The translations under genes were made by a program, and so were the position numbers. The notes below the pieces were generated by a model. The model was not told where the DNA came from. It searched no databases and worked only from the letters and a program-made list of their open reading frames with translations. From a virus, in IMG/VR virus record IMGVR_UViG_3300009505_000017, positions 1 to 54,897 of that record: DNA of 54,897 nucleotides, one strand, 5' to 3'. The first letter of the stretch is position 1; each line of letters starts with the position of its first letter. Positions 6,136-13,639 of the stretch are shown piece by piece.

Positions 6136-8568
6136 ATGAGCAATAACGTAACAATATTTAGAAACATAAAAGACACATCTACTCCGTTCTTTAAAGATAT
6201 GGCATCTATTCTTGATAGAATGAAAGATGGCAAGTCTAAGGATTTGATTAAGCAGATTAGGTCAGAGAAGAATAAAGAGGTTCGACAGGAACTAAAAAAG
6301 AATTTACCAGCAATTTGTTTTTCTGGAACATTTAATAAAAGAAATGATGATAGCATCATTGAACATAGTGGATTCATTTGCTTAGACTTTGATGGATACA
6401 AGACTAAAAAAGATATGTTAGCCGAAAAGGAAAGGTTATCAAAGGATAGATTCACATATTCTGTATTTGTATCGCCAAGTGGTAACGGATTAAAGTCTTT
6501 AGTAAAGATACCTGCAGATATTGAGAATCACAAGAACTACTTTACATCATTAGAAAAACATTATAACTCAGAATATTTCGATAAGACAAGTAAGAACATA
6601 TCAAGAGTATGTTACGAGTCTTACGATCCATTAATATTTATTAACTTAAACTCAAATGTTTGGGATAAGATTGAGGAACAGGAATACAAGGTTGTAGACA
6701 AATACTCTTCGAGACCAACTATACCAATAACAAATGAGAATAAGATAGTAGAAATACTTATGACTTGGTGGACAAGAAAGTACGGATTAGTAGATGGTGA
6801 AAGAAACAATAACGTTTATATACTCGCTGCTGCATTTAATGACTATGGAATTAGCAAATCATTAGCAGAGTATATCATGTCTCAGTTTGAATCAAAAACA
6901 TTTACTTCACAAGAGATAAAGACCACTATAGCATCAGCATACAGTCAGACACAAAACTTTGGGTCTAAGTATTATGAGGATGAGGATCAAGTTAATTCTG
7001 TTAAGATGAAACTAAAACGTGGAGTATCAAAAAAGGAAATTCGTCTTCAGTTAGCTGAATCCAATATTGAAGACGCTGTAGTTGAAGCTGTATTAACTTC
7101 TATTGAAGAAGATGAAAGCGACAAGAGATTCTGGAGTAAGAATGAGAAAGGTGTTATAACAATGATACACTACTTGTTTAGGGATTTTCTTGAGGACAAT
7201 GGATTCAAGAAGTTTTGTCCAGAGGGGAGTAAGAACTTTATATTTGTTAGAGTTACCAATAACCTTATAGACCACACTACAGAAGAAGAAATAAAAGACT
7301 TTGTACTTGGTTATCTTGAAAAGTTAGATGATATGTCTGTATATAATTTCTTTGCAGACAAAACTAGATTCTTTAGAGAAGAATTTCTTTCCCTGTTAGG
7401 TACTGTTGACGTTTACTTTGTAGAGGACGACAGGGACACAGCATATCTTTATTATAGAAATTGTGCTGTAAAAGTAACAAAGGATGGAAAGACCGCTATA
7501 GACTATCTAGACTTAGGTGGACACGTTTGGAAGGACCAGGTTATTGATAGAGACTTCCAAGTATGTGAGTCTTTTGAATGTGATTACAAAACATTCATAA
7601 AGAATATATCAGGAGATGATAAGCATAACATGAAGTCAATGAGAAGTACTATCGGATTTATGTTACACGCATATAAAAATTTAGCATACTGTCCTGCAAT
7701 AATATTAAATGATGAATCAGTATCGGAAGATCCTGAAGGAGGGACAGGTAAAGGTTTGTTTATCAATGCACTATCTCAAATGAAGAAGTTAGTTGTTATA
7801 GATGGTAAGGCTTTTAATTTTGAGAAAAGCTTTGCCTATCAATTAGTTTCAGCAGATACACAGATACTTTGTTTTGATGATGTAAAGAAGCATTTTGATT
7901 TTGAAAGATTATTTAGTGTAGTCACAGAAGGAATGACTCTTGAAAAGAAAAATAAAGATGCTATCAAGATACCATTTAGCAGGTCTCCAAAGGTAGCTAT
8001 AACAACAAACTACGCAATAAAGGGAAGAGGTAATTCATTTGAAAGACGAAAGTGGGAATTAGAGTTTAGACAATTCTATACAAAAGATTTTACCCCATTA
8101 GTAGAATTTGGAAAGTTATTATTTTCAGATTGGTCAGTAGAAGAATGGTGTGCATTTGATAATTATATGATTGAGAATGTTATGTTCTACCTGAACAATG
8201 GCTTGATAAAAGGTAATTGGAAAAACTCAAGTATAAAGACATTAGGTTCTAATACGTCACAAGACTTTATTGAGTGGTGTGATTTAACTTCTTCAGAGGT
8301 AACTAATGGAGTTATAAGACTTGACGAAAAACTATACACTAATGACCTTTATAATGAATTTGTTCAGGATAACCCTGACTTTTCAAGAACAGGAAAGAGA
8401 ACTGTATCAAGAACTGAATTTAATAAGTGGTTAAGATACTACGGAAAGTATAAGACAGGAAATGAGCCTAAGACCAATAGAGATATGCAGGGTAAATGGA
8501 TTATGTTTATAACAAATAATACAGCAAAAAATGAAGAAGAAAAAGACGAAACTAGACTTCCATTCTGA
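6136..8568 (+). CDS. Primase-helicase fusion (BT4734/VirE-N-like plus SF3-type ATPase)
   Basis: 810 residues. The N-terminal part (CFSGTFNKR, then HSGFICLDFDG with Asp84/Asp86 and FVSPSGNGLKSLVKI at about 111-125) fits the BT4734/VirE N-terminal domain, a primase-type fold common in Bacteroidetes phages. A helical linker follows (about 200-290). The C-terminal half is an SF3/D5-like ATPase: P-loop EGGTGKG near 535, Walker B ILCFDDV near 578, sensor region KVAITTNY near 619 and an SFERRKWELEF arginine block near 635. The P-loop has Gly where Ser or Thr normally follows the Lys. The protein ends TRLPF, similar to the SSB-like tail. It should prime and unwind phage DNA. It overlaps the next gene by 38 bases. 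Confidence 0.85.
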   Translation: MSNNVTIFRNIKDTSTPFFKDMASILDRMKDGKSKDLIKQIRSEKNKEVRQELKKNLPAICFSGTFNKRNDDSIIEHSGFICLDFDGYKTKKDMLAEKERLSKDRFTYSVFVSPSGNGLKSLVKIPADIENHKNYFTSLEKHYNSEYFDKTSKNISRVCYESYDPLIFINLNSNVWDKIEEQEYKVVDKYSSRPTIPITNENKIVEILMTWWTRKYGLVDGERNNNVYILAAAFNDYGISKSLAEYIMSQFESKTFTSQEIKTTIASAYSQTQNFGSKYYEDEDQVNSVKMKLKRGVSKKEIRLQLAESNIEDAVVEAVLTSIEEDESDKRFWSKNEKGVITMIHYLFRDFLEDNGFKKFCPEGSKNFIFVRVTNNLIDHTTEEEIKDFVLGYLEKLDDMSVYNFFADKTRFFREEFLSLLGTVDVYFVEDDRDTAYLYYRNCAVKVTKDGKTAIDYLDLGGHVWKDQVIDRDFQVCESFECDYKTFIKNISGDDKHNMKSMRSTIGFMLHAYKNLAYCPAIILNDESVSEDPEGGTGKGLFINALSQMKKLVVIDGKAFNFEKSFAYQLVSADTQILCFDDVKKHFDFERLFSVVTEGMTLEKKNKDAIKIPFSRSPKVAITTNYAIKGRGNSFERRKWELEFRQFYTKDFTPLVEFGKLLFSDWSVEEWCAFDNYMIENVMFYLNNGLIKGNWKNSSIKTLGSNTSQDFIEWCDLTSSEVTNGVIRLDEKLYTNDLYNEFVQDNPDFSRTGKRTVSRTEFNKWLRYYGKYKTGNEPKTNRDMQGKWIMFITNNTAKNEEEKDETRLPF

Positions 8569-8821
8569 TTTTAATTGGTGTGTTGATAATGACTTCCAGG
8601 TTTATATAAAGCCAATGGAATTAACTGGTCATTGTAGAATTGCAGTAAGAAAAGGAGGTATATCTACTCAAGGTAAACCTTCTCTCTACTGTAAGGAAAA
8701 AGATATAACAATTTACAGCAAAGAAACATTAGGATCTGTATTGTATAAGAATCAAAATAAAGCTGCTGAGAAATTGCCAGAGGTGTTGAACTATTTAAGA
8801 AATTTATATGGAAAAGTTTGA
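8531..8821 (+). CDS. Hypothetical protein
   Basis: 96 residues, basic, starting MKKKKTKLDFHSDFNW. The middle (FQVYIKPMELTGHCRIAVRKGG) suggests a beta-hairpin and the C-terminus a helix. It overlaps the primase-helicase end and the next gene start (14 bases), so all are on one message. No family recognised; position suggests a replication accessory role. Confidence 0.65.
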   Translation: MKKKKTKLDFHSDFNWCVDNDFQVYIKPMELTGHCRIAVRKGGISTQGKPSLYCKEKDITIYSKETLGSVLYKNQNKAAEKLPEVLNYLRNLYGKV

Positions 8822-9059
8822 AGGTTATTACGATTATGACGAAGTTTATTATGGTATGTTGAATTCATACGAAATGGTAGTTTACAACGTTCCTTTATCA
8901 GATGTAATTATTAGAGATGTGGAGTTTTTTATACATGATATAACTAAGCCTATTACTGTAGATGTTGTAGACGATCTTATTCAGTATTTTGAAGACATGG
9001 AAGACTATGAGAAATGTAAGATTTTATTGGAAAAAAGAAAAGAATATGATACAATTTAG
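8808..9059 (+). CDS. Small acidic hypothetical protein
   Basis: 83 residues, acidic and Tyr-rich (YYDYDEVYYGMLNSYEMVVYN), with a C-terminal acidic helix (YFEDMEDYEKCKILLEKR). It overlaps both neighbours. Its last 14 bases are shared with the helicase gene, suggesting coupling. No family recognised. Confidence 0.65.
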   Translation: MEKFEGYYDYDEVYYGMLNSYEMVVYNVPLSDVIIRDVEFFIHDITKPITVDVVDDLIQYFEDMEDYEKCKILLEKRKEYDTI

Positions 9060-10284
9060 AGATTATCAACAAAACATTATAGATAAGGGAACAGAAGTTT
9101 TATTAACTAAGAAATTTCTGTACCTGTCTATGGAGGTGAGAACAGGTAAGACACTTACCTCTCTAGGTATTCTAGATAAGATGATGAGTGTGAACAGAGT
9201 ATTGTTCATCACGAAGAAGAGAGCAATAAGCTCGATAGAATCAGATTACAATCTGCTTGATCCAGACTATGAACTGCAAGTTATAAACTATGAATCACTT
9301 CACAAGATCGACCAAGCAGTTTGGGATGCTGTAGTTTGTGATGAAGCACATGGTATGGGAGCTTTCCCAAAGCCAAGTAAAAGAGCCAAAGCTGTATCTG
9401 AACTTATTAGAAAAAACAAACCATATGTTATATTACTTTCAGGCACGCCAACGCCTGAGTCTTATAGTCAAATGTATCATCAAGTATATTCAATTCCAAA
9501 CAATCCATTTAATAAATATTCTAACTTTTATAAATTTGCTAGTGACTACGTAACAGTTACCACTAAAAGAATAGGTGGATTTATGGTGAATGATTATTCT
9601 GATGCCAAGGAAACCATAATTGATGACATGAATCCTTATACTATTTCATATACACAAAAAGAAGCAGGATTTGAATCTTCTATAAAAGAAAAAATTTTGT
9701 TTGTCGATGCTCCTGAAAGTTTAATGGTTATGTGTTCTAAGTTAAAGAAGCTGCTTGTTCTGGAAGGTGAAGATGAAGTTATACTAGCTGATACAAGTGT
9801 AAAGCTTATGCAGAAGCTACATCAAATGTATAGTGGTACTGTTAAGTTTGAAAGTGGAAATTCCATGGTCCTTGATTTGTTTAAAGCTGAATACATATAC
9901 GATAATTTTTGTTGTAATAAAATAGGAATATTCTATAAGTTTAAGGAAGAGCTTAACGCAATTAAGAAAGTCTATGGAGATAGTATATGCACTGATTTAG
10001 ATGAGTTTAACAGCACAGATAAGTCTATAGCCTTGCAAATTGTCAGTGGAAGAGAAGGAATATCTTTGCGTAATGCTAAATATTTAGTATATTACAACAT
10101 AGATTTTAGTGCTACAAGTTACTGGCAATCAAGAGATAGAATGACCACCAAAGAAAGACTTGAAAACGAAGTGTTTTGGATTTTCACAGAAGGAGGAATA
10201 GAAAGTAAAATATATAAAGCAGTAAGCAAAAAGAAGAATTATACTCTAAATCATTTCAAAAGAGATTTATTAACTTTAAATTAA
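9046..10284 (+). CDS. SNF2-like superfamily 2 DNA helicase
   Basis: Start placed at 9046 (MIQFRDYQQNI), because the Q-motif-like FRDYQ belongs at the very N-terminus in this family and 9046 gives a short overlap with the previous gene. 413 residues. Motif I is EVRTGKT (Lys35), motif II is CDEAH (Asp99-His102), motif III is LSGTPTP (131-137), and the C-terminal lobe has SGREGISLRNAKY and the YWQSRDRM motif VI, so both RecA lobes are present. Phage SNF2-like helicases act in replication restart, branch migration or displacement of bound proteins. A copy of the 15-base motif lies in its codons on the opposite strand. Confidence 0.88.
   Translation: MIQFRDYQQNIIDKGTEVLLTKKFLYLSMEVRTGKTLTSLGILDKMMSVNRVLFITKKRAISSIESDYNLLDPDYELQVINYESLHKIDQAVWDAVVCDEAHGMGAFPKPSKRAKAVSELIRKNKPYVILLSGTPTPESYSQMYHQVYSIPNNPFNKYSNFYKFASDYVTVTTKRIGGFMVNDYSDAKETIIDDMNPYTISYTQKEAGFESSIKEKILFVDAPESLMVMCSKLKKLLVLEGEDEVILADTSVKLMQKLHQMYSGTVKFESGNSMVLDLFKAEYIYDNFCCNKIGIFYKFKEELNAIKKVYGDSICTDLDEFNSTDKSIALQIVSGREGISLRNAKYLVYYNIDFSATSYWQSRDRMTTKERLENEVFWIFTEGGIESKIYKAVSKKKNYTLNHFKRDLLTLN
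9181..9195 (-). repeat. Dispersed 15-base motif, copy 3 (inverted)
   Basis: ATGATGAGTGTGAAC on the plus strand is the exact reverse complement of GTTCACACTCATCAT. It lies in helicase codons (MMSVN), in a frame and orientation unlike the other copies. Confidence 0.55.
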
Positions 10285-10289
10285 ATACA

Positions 10290-10652
10290 ATGAAAAAACT
10301 AAAAAAAGTACAGGAACATTTTAAATTTAAACTAACAGATAACTGGTCTAATGAATGTTATTTTTACATTTATGAAGATTCAACAGCTGATGGGTATTCA
10401 GTATATATAGCTACTGAAGACACCAGTAATATTAATGTCAATGAAGATGTACATTATTACGATTCAGACTTAACTAATTCTTTAACAGAAGCTATAAGGG
10501 CGCTAGAGTATCTTGATAAAGAGGGGCAAAATATTTATATTGATGATATAAACTCAGAATTTGTAGAAGAGGCAATGGAAGAATTATATGAATTAGTTAT
10601 AAATAAAACAATGGAAACGTTAAACAAATTAATAGACAAAAAAAATGATTGA
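10290..10652 (+). CDS. Hypothetical acidic protein
   Basis: 120 residues. A beta-rich N-terminal half (HFKFKLTDNW, CYFYIYED, YSVYIATED) and an acidic helical C-terminal half (EEAMEELYELVINKTMETLN). Located between the helicase and a one-helix membrane ORF that it overlaps by eight bases. No family recognised. Confidence 0.65.
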   Translation: MKKLKKVQEHFKFKLTDNWSNECYFYIYEDSTADGYSVYIATEDTSNINVNEDVHYYDSDLTNSLTEAIRALEYLDKEGQNIYIDDINSEFVEEAMEELYELVINKTMETLNKLIDKKND

Positions 10653-10740
10653 ATCAATTGGTTGGCTATGTTTAGCCTGGGTAGTAATGATAGTAGGAAA
10701 GGAAATAGCTAAGAAGTTATGGCCAGAAGACTGGAAATAA
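10645..10740 (+). CDS. 31-residue single-helix membrane protein
   Basis: Starts MIESIGWLCLAWVVMIVG, a single hydrophobic helix, and ends with a basic amphipathic tail (KEIAKKLWPEDWK). It overlaps the previous gene, and its TAA shares a base with the ATG at 10740 (TAATG), the coupling used repeatedly in this genome. Function unknown; another one-helix peptide lies at 13121. Confidence 0.5.
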   Translation: MIESIGWLCLAWVVMIVGKEIAKKLWPEDWK

Positions 10741-10979
10741 TGACGGAACAACAGATACAAGCGAAAAGAATTAAACAATTAGAAGCTGAAGGGTACTATG
10801 TTATCAAGCTTATTAAGACTAATAAGAATGGTATACCTGATCTTGTTGCTATACCTCCTAACTGTGGGGTTATATTTTCAGAAGTAAAAAAGCCAAAGGG
10901 CAGGGTGTCTGCCTTACAAGAATTTAGATTAAAAGAATTAGAAAAACATGGAGTCAGAACAGAAATATATAGAGGATGA
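10740..10979 (+). CDS. VRR-NUC family nuclease
   Basis: Start at 10740 chosen because it forms TAATG with the preceding stop; an ATG at 10719 would add seven residues. About 79 residues, the size of stand-alone phage VRR-NUC proteins. The motif set is visible: KRIKQLEAEGYYVIKL, NGIPDLVAI (catalytic Asp), IFSEVKKPKG (Glu-x-Lys) and SALQEFRLKELEKHGV. This PD-(D/E)XK subfamily resolves branched or junction DNA. It probably processes replication or recombination intermediates. It overlaps the next gene by 32 bases. Confidence 0.87.
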   Translation: MTEQQIQAKRIKQLEAEGYYVIKLIKTNKNGIPDLVAIPPNCGVIFSEVKKPKGRVSALQEFRLKELEKHGVRTEIYRG

Positions 10980-11262
10980 ATTTGAATTGGACGAGTACTT
11001 TCTAAAACAAATGCATACATTTGAATTGGATGTAAAAAATAAAATAGCATCTAAAATAGATGAGCTAATAGGGTTAAAAAGCACAGCTGGAAAAATACAA
11101 AGCATAGCTGGTTATATTAATTTAAAAAAAGATATTGATATATTTTTTGTTTTAGATTACTATAGAGAAGCTGATTGCGCTCCTACTGTGCTAATAGACG
11201 TTAACGAAATAGAAGTAGACAGATACCTAGACTATATAAACTCTAATAAATATATTAAATGA
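10948..11262 (+). CDS. Hypothetical protein
   Basis: 104 residues, mostly helical with a central amphipathic helix (KIASKIDELIGLKSTAGKI) and a C-terminal strand-helix pair (TVLIDVNEIEVDRYLDYI). It overlaps the VRR-NUC gene by 32 bases and the next gene by four. No family recognised. Confidence 0.65.
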   Translation: MESEQKYIEDEFELDEYFLKQMHTFELDVKNKIASKIDELIGLKSTAGKIQSIAGYINLKKDIDIFFVLDYYREADCAPTVLIDVNEIEVDRYLDYINSNKYIK

Positions 11263-11627
11263 AAAATTCAGAAAAATTAATAATAGAAGCTGTAGAGTCA
11301 GCAACTGGGGTTTTGGATATAATGAAAAAGACTAGAAAAAGAGAGCATGTTGATGCCAGGCGAATAGCTTACATGATATTCAGGGAAACACAGTTTTACA
11401 CGTTTGAAAAAATAGGTGAATTGTTTAATAGAAATCATGCAACTGTATTGTTTGGGATTAGATCAGGTCAATCACTTATAGATTTTGACCCAAAGTTTAA
11501 AGAAAACTATTTACAATGCCTTGCTGAGATTAGGACTATAAACACTGAAAAAGAACAGATAAGACAAAAAATATTAGATTTAAAAAGAAAGTTATTAACA
11601 CTAGAAAAAATAGAAAATGGATTATAA
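11259..11627 (+). CDS. DnaA C-terminal-domain (domain IV) protein
   Basis: 122 residues. The stretch RKREHVDARRIAYMIFRE, then FEKIGELFNRNHATVLFGIRSG, is very close to the DnaA domain IV signature: the basic helix followed by a helix-turn-helix whose HATV corresponds to the DHTTV DnaA-box loop. There is no AAA+ domain. A coiled-coil tail (KEQIRQKILDLKRKLLTLEK) could mediate dimerisation. It may bind DnaA-box-like sites in the phage origin or compete with host DnaA. A weaker relative is at 3581. It overlaps the next gene by 11 bases. Confidence 0.78.
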   Translation: MKNSEKLIIEAVESATGVLDIMKKTRKREHVDARRIAYMIFRETQFYTFEKIGELFNRNHATVLFGIRSGQSLIDFDPKFKENYLQCLAEIRTINTEKEQIRQKILDLKRKLLTLEKIENGL

Positions 11628-11850
11628 ATTTGAAGACATACAGAAGATAATAGACTTTAAAAGTTGGGCAGATAAAAAGAAGATTGATGAGCTTCTTAGA
11701 ATTGATTGTACGATGTACACTAACCTGGGATTAGATAGTTTAAAGAAAGATCGTGAAGAAACAAAAAGAAGATCAAAAGTCATTTACAAAGCTATATCTA
11801 AGATAGATGAGGCTTTTGGTAAAAGCCTAATATACCAAATGGATAGTTAA
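11617..11850 (+). CDS. Small helical hypothetical protein
   Basis: 77 residues, helical and highly charged (WADKKKIDELLRIDC; LKKDREETKRRSKVIYKAISKIDEAFG). It overlaps the DnaA-like gene, so the two are probably co-expressed. No family recognised. Confidence 0.6.
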   Translation: MDYKFEDIQKIIDFKSWADKKKIDELLRIDCTMYTNLGLDSLKKDREETKRRSKVIYKAISKIDEAFGKSLIYQMDS

Positions 11851-11878
11851 TAACTATTTTGTTTTTTATTGTTTTTTT

Positions 11879-12094
11879 ATGTTAAATTTAGGAAACAATT
11901 ATAAAATGGCAATACAAATACACAACCATAATTCCATAAAATTTATAAATCTTTTAATGGAAAGAATAAATTCACTTAGTGATGATATTTACGAATCACT
12001 AATGGATGAAGATACTGAATCTCTAAAGTCCTCAATAAGAGAGTTGCAAATAGTTTTACGAGAAACACAAAAAACAACTGAAGATGAGTACTAA
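11879..12094 (+). CDS. Small helical hypothetical protein
   Basis: 71 residues from 11879, or 62 from the alternative ATG at 11906 (MAIQIHNHNS). I cannot decide between these; the run TTTTTTTATG before 11879 is an unusual leader, which slightly favours 11906. The body is one or two acidic helices (FINLLMERINSLSDDIYES; SSIRELQIVLRETQKT). It overlaps the next gene by 11 bases. Confidence 0.55.
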   Translation: MLNLGNNYKMAIQIHNHNSIKFINLLMERINSLSDDIYESLMDEDTESLKSSIRELQIVLRETQKTTEDEY

Positions 12095-13118
12095 TAAAGA
12101 CGCAGGATACAGACCAAGACTTACTGATGAAGAAAGTGAAATGGTAAAAAACCATAGAGCATTAAAAATAGAATGCGAAACCAACGGAATACCAATGAGC
12201 GATGTAAATCATTATTGGTATAAGGGTAAAAGCTTCTCTCTTCATGTGAAAAATAATGGAGTAAGTCTTGACAAAGTGAGACAGGACATAATCAAGGCTA
12301 TGAATAGTCATTCTCCTTCATATCCTAAGATAAAAAGAACTAAGTCAGAGACTGGTCACTTATTAGTTATAGATCCTGCTGATATACACATAGGAAAGCT
12401 TGCAACCAGCTTTGAAACAGGCGAAGATTATAACTCTCAGATAGCAGTAAAAAGGGTTAAGAAAGGCGTAAAAGGAATTTTACAAAAATCAAATGGATTT
12501 AATATAGATAAAATTCTTTTTGTTGGTGGTAACGATATACTTCATATAGACGAACCTCATAGAAAAACTACTGCAGGAACACCTCAAGATACTGATGGGA
12601 TGTGGTATGAAAACTTTATGACTGCTAAAAAACTTTACATAGATATTCTAGAGACATTGATGTCTGTAGCTGATGTTCATTTTGTATACAATCCTAGTAA
12701 CCACGATTATATATCTGGATTTATGTTATCCGATTCTATACAGTCTTGGTTTAGAAAGTCTAAGAATATAACATTTGATTGTAGTATAGCTCATAGAAAG
12801 GGATTTAAGTATGGTCAAAATTTAATTGGAACTACACATGGAGATGGAGCAAAGCTAGCTGACCTTCCGTTAATAATGGCTAATGAGTTTTCAAGAGAAT
12901 GGGCTGATACAAAACATAGATATGTTTATACTCACCACATACACCACAAAAGTTCAAAAGACTATCATGGAATTACAGTTGAATCATTGAGATCTCCAAG
13001 CGGATCAGATTCCTGGCATCATAGAAAAGGATATGGAGTTGGTGGCATAAAAGCAGTAGAAGGTTTTATACATTCAAAAGACCATGGTCAAGTAGCAAGG
13101 TTAACTCATATCTTTTAA
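12084..13118 (+). CDS. Calcineurin-like metallophosphoesterase
   Basis: 344 residues. After a 90-residue N-terminal region come the metal-binding motifs in order: VIDPADIHIGK (Asp100, His102), FVGGNDILH (Gly-Asn-Asp), YNPSNHD (Asn-His), GTTHGDGAK and YTHHIHH. This is the phosphoesterase fold in the form seen in many phages. The substrate is unknown; phage relatives sit in replication regions and may act on nucleic acid or nucleotides. It ends two bases before a one-helix membrane ORF. Confidence 0.82.
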   Translation: MSTNKDAGYRPRLTDEESEMVKNHRALKIECETNGIPMSDVNHYWYKGKSFSLHVKNNGVSLDKVRQDIIKAMNSHSPSYPKIKRTKSETGHLLVIDPADIHIGKLATSFETGEDYNSQIAVKRVKKGVKGILQKSNGFNIDKILFVGGNDILHIDEPHRKTTAGTPQDTDGMWYENFMTAKKLYIDILETLMSVADVHFVYNPSNHDYISGFMLSDSIQSWFRKSKNITFDCSIAHRKGFKYGQNLIGTTHGDGAKLADLPLIMANEFSREWADTKHRYVYTHHIHHKSSKDYHGITVESLRSPSGSDSWHHRKGYGVGGIKAVEGFIHSKDHGQVARLTHIF

Positions 13119-13120
13119 TT

Positions 13121-13216
13121 ATGAAAGATAAATATTTTACAAAAATATTTGCATGGATAATTATATTGATAGTAACTTTTTTTATTTGGTCTAGTGTTTA
13201 TACATGGATATTTTAA
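13121..13216 (+). CDS. 31-residue single-helix membrane protein
   Basis: A basic start (MKDKYFTKIFAW) leads into one hydrophobic helix (IIILIVTFFIWSSVYTWIF). The stop forms TAATG with the start at 13216. Function unknown; a small membrane-active early peptide is possible. Confidence 0.5.
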   Translation: MKDKYFTKIFAWIIILIVTFFIWSSVYTWIF

Positions 13217-13548
13217 TGATTAAAAAAGAATGGCACTTTATGGATAAGGCTAAACAAAGAAAACAAACTCCAGTTTATACAGGGGTGTTGATGTATTTCC
13301 CAGATGCTATAAAAGAAATAGCACAATGCAGTTATGCAGGGCAACAACAACATAACCCTGACCTTCCGTTAAATTGGGATAGAGATAAGTCAGGAGACGA
13401 ATTAGACGCTCTTACAAGGCACTTAATGGAATGTGGCACTGTAGATTCCGATGGAGTTAGACACTCGGCTAAAGTAGCCTGGAGAGCCTTAGCTAACCTA
13501 CAAAAAGAAATTGAAAATGAAAGAACACATAACAAGTCAAATTATTAA
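13216..13548 (+). CDS. dATP/dGTP diphosphohydrolase-like domain protein
   Basis: Start at 13216 (MIKKEWHFMDK) set by the TAATG overlap; ATGs at 13204 and 13240 are alternatives. About 110 residues. The core (TPVYTGVLMYFPDAIKEIA, then QHNPDLPLNWDRDKSGDELDALTRHLMECG, then DGVRHSAKVAWRALANLQ) matches the phage dATP/dGTP diphosphohydrolase N-terminal domain as I recall it. Such domains hydrolyse purine dNTPs and are linked to altered nucleotide pools or base replacement in some phages. Here the domain stands alone, and I see no modified-purine synthesis gene. It overlaps the next small ORF by 32 bases. Confidence 0.75.
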   Translation: MIKKEWHFMDKAKQRKQTPVYTGVLMYFPDAIKEIAQCSYAGQQQHNPDLPLNWDRDKSGDELDALTRHLMECGTVDSDGVRHSAKVAWRALANLQKEIENERTHNKSNY

Positions 13549-13639
13549 AGAAAAGCTCAAGCCAAAGCCTAATTATAATTTAATAAGAAAGCTTCAGCAA
13601 TTGTTAGACGAGCCTAAAAAAAAATCATCAGAAGTCTAA
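13517..13639 (+). CDS. 40-residue basic protein ending the early operon
   Basis: Starts MKEHITSQIIKEKLKPKPNY and ends DEPKKKSSEV; basic and helical. It overlaps the preceding gene by 32 bases and the end of the leftward giant gene by 12 bases, so the early and late blocks meet tail to tail here. I see no terminator hairpin at the junction, so transcripts may collide or overlap. No family recognised. Confidence 0.5.
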   Translation: MKEHITSQIIKEKLKPKPNYNLIRKLQQLLDEPKKKSSEV

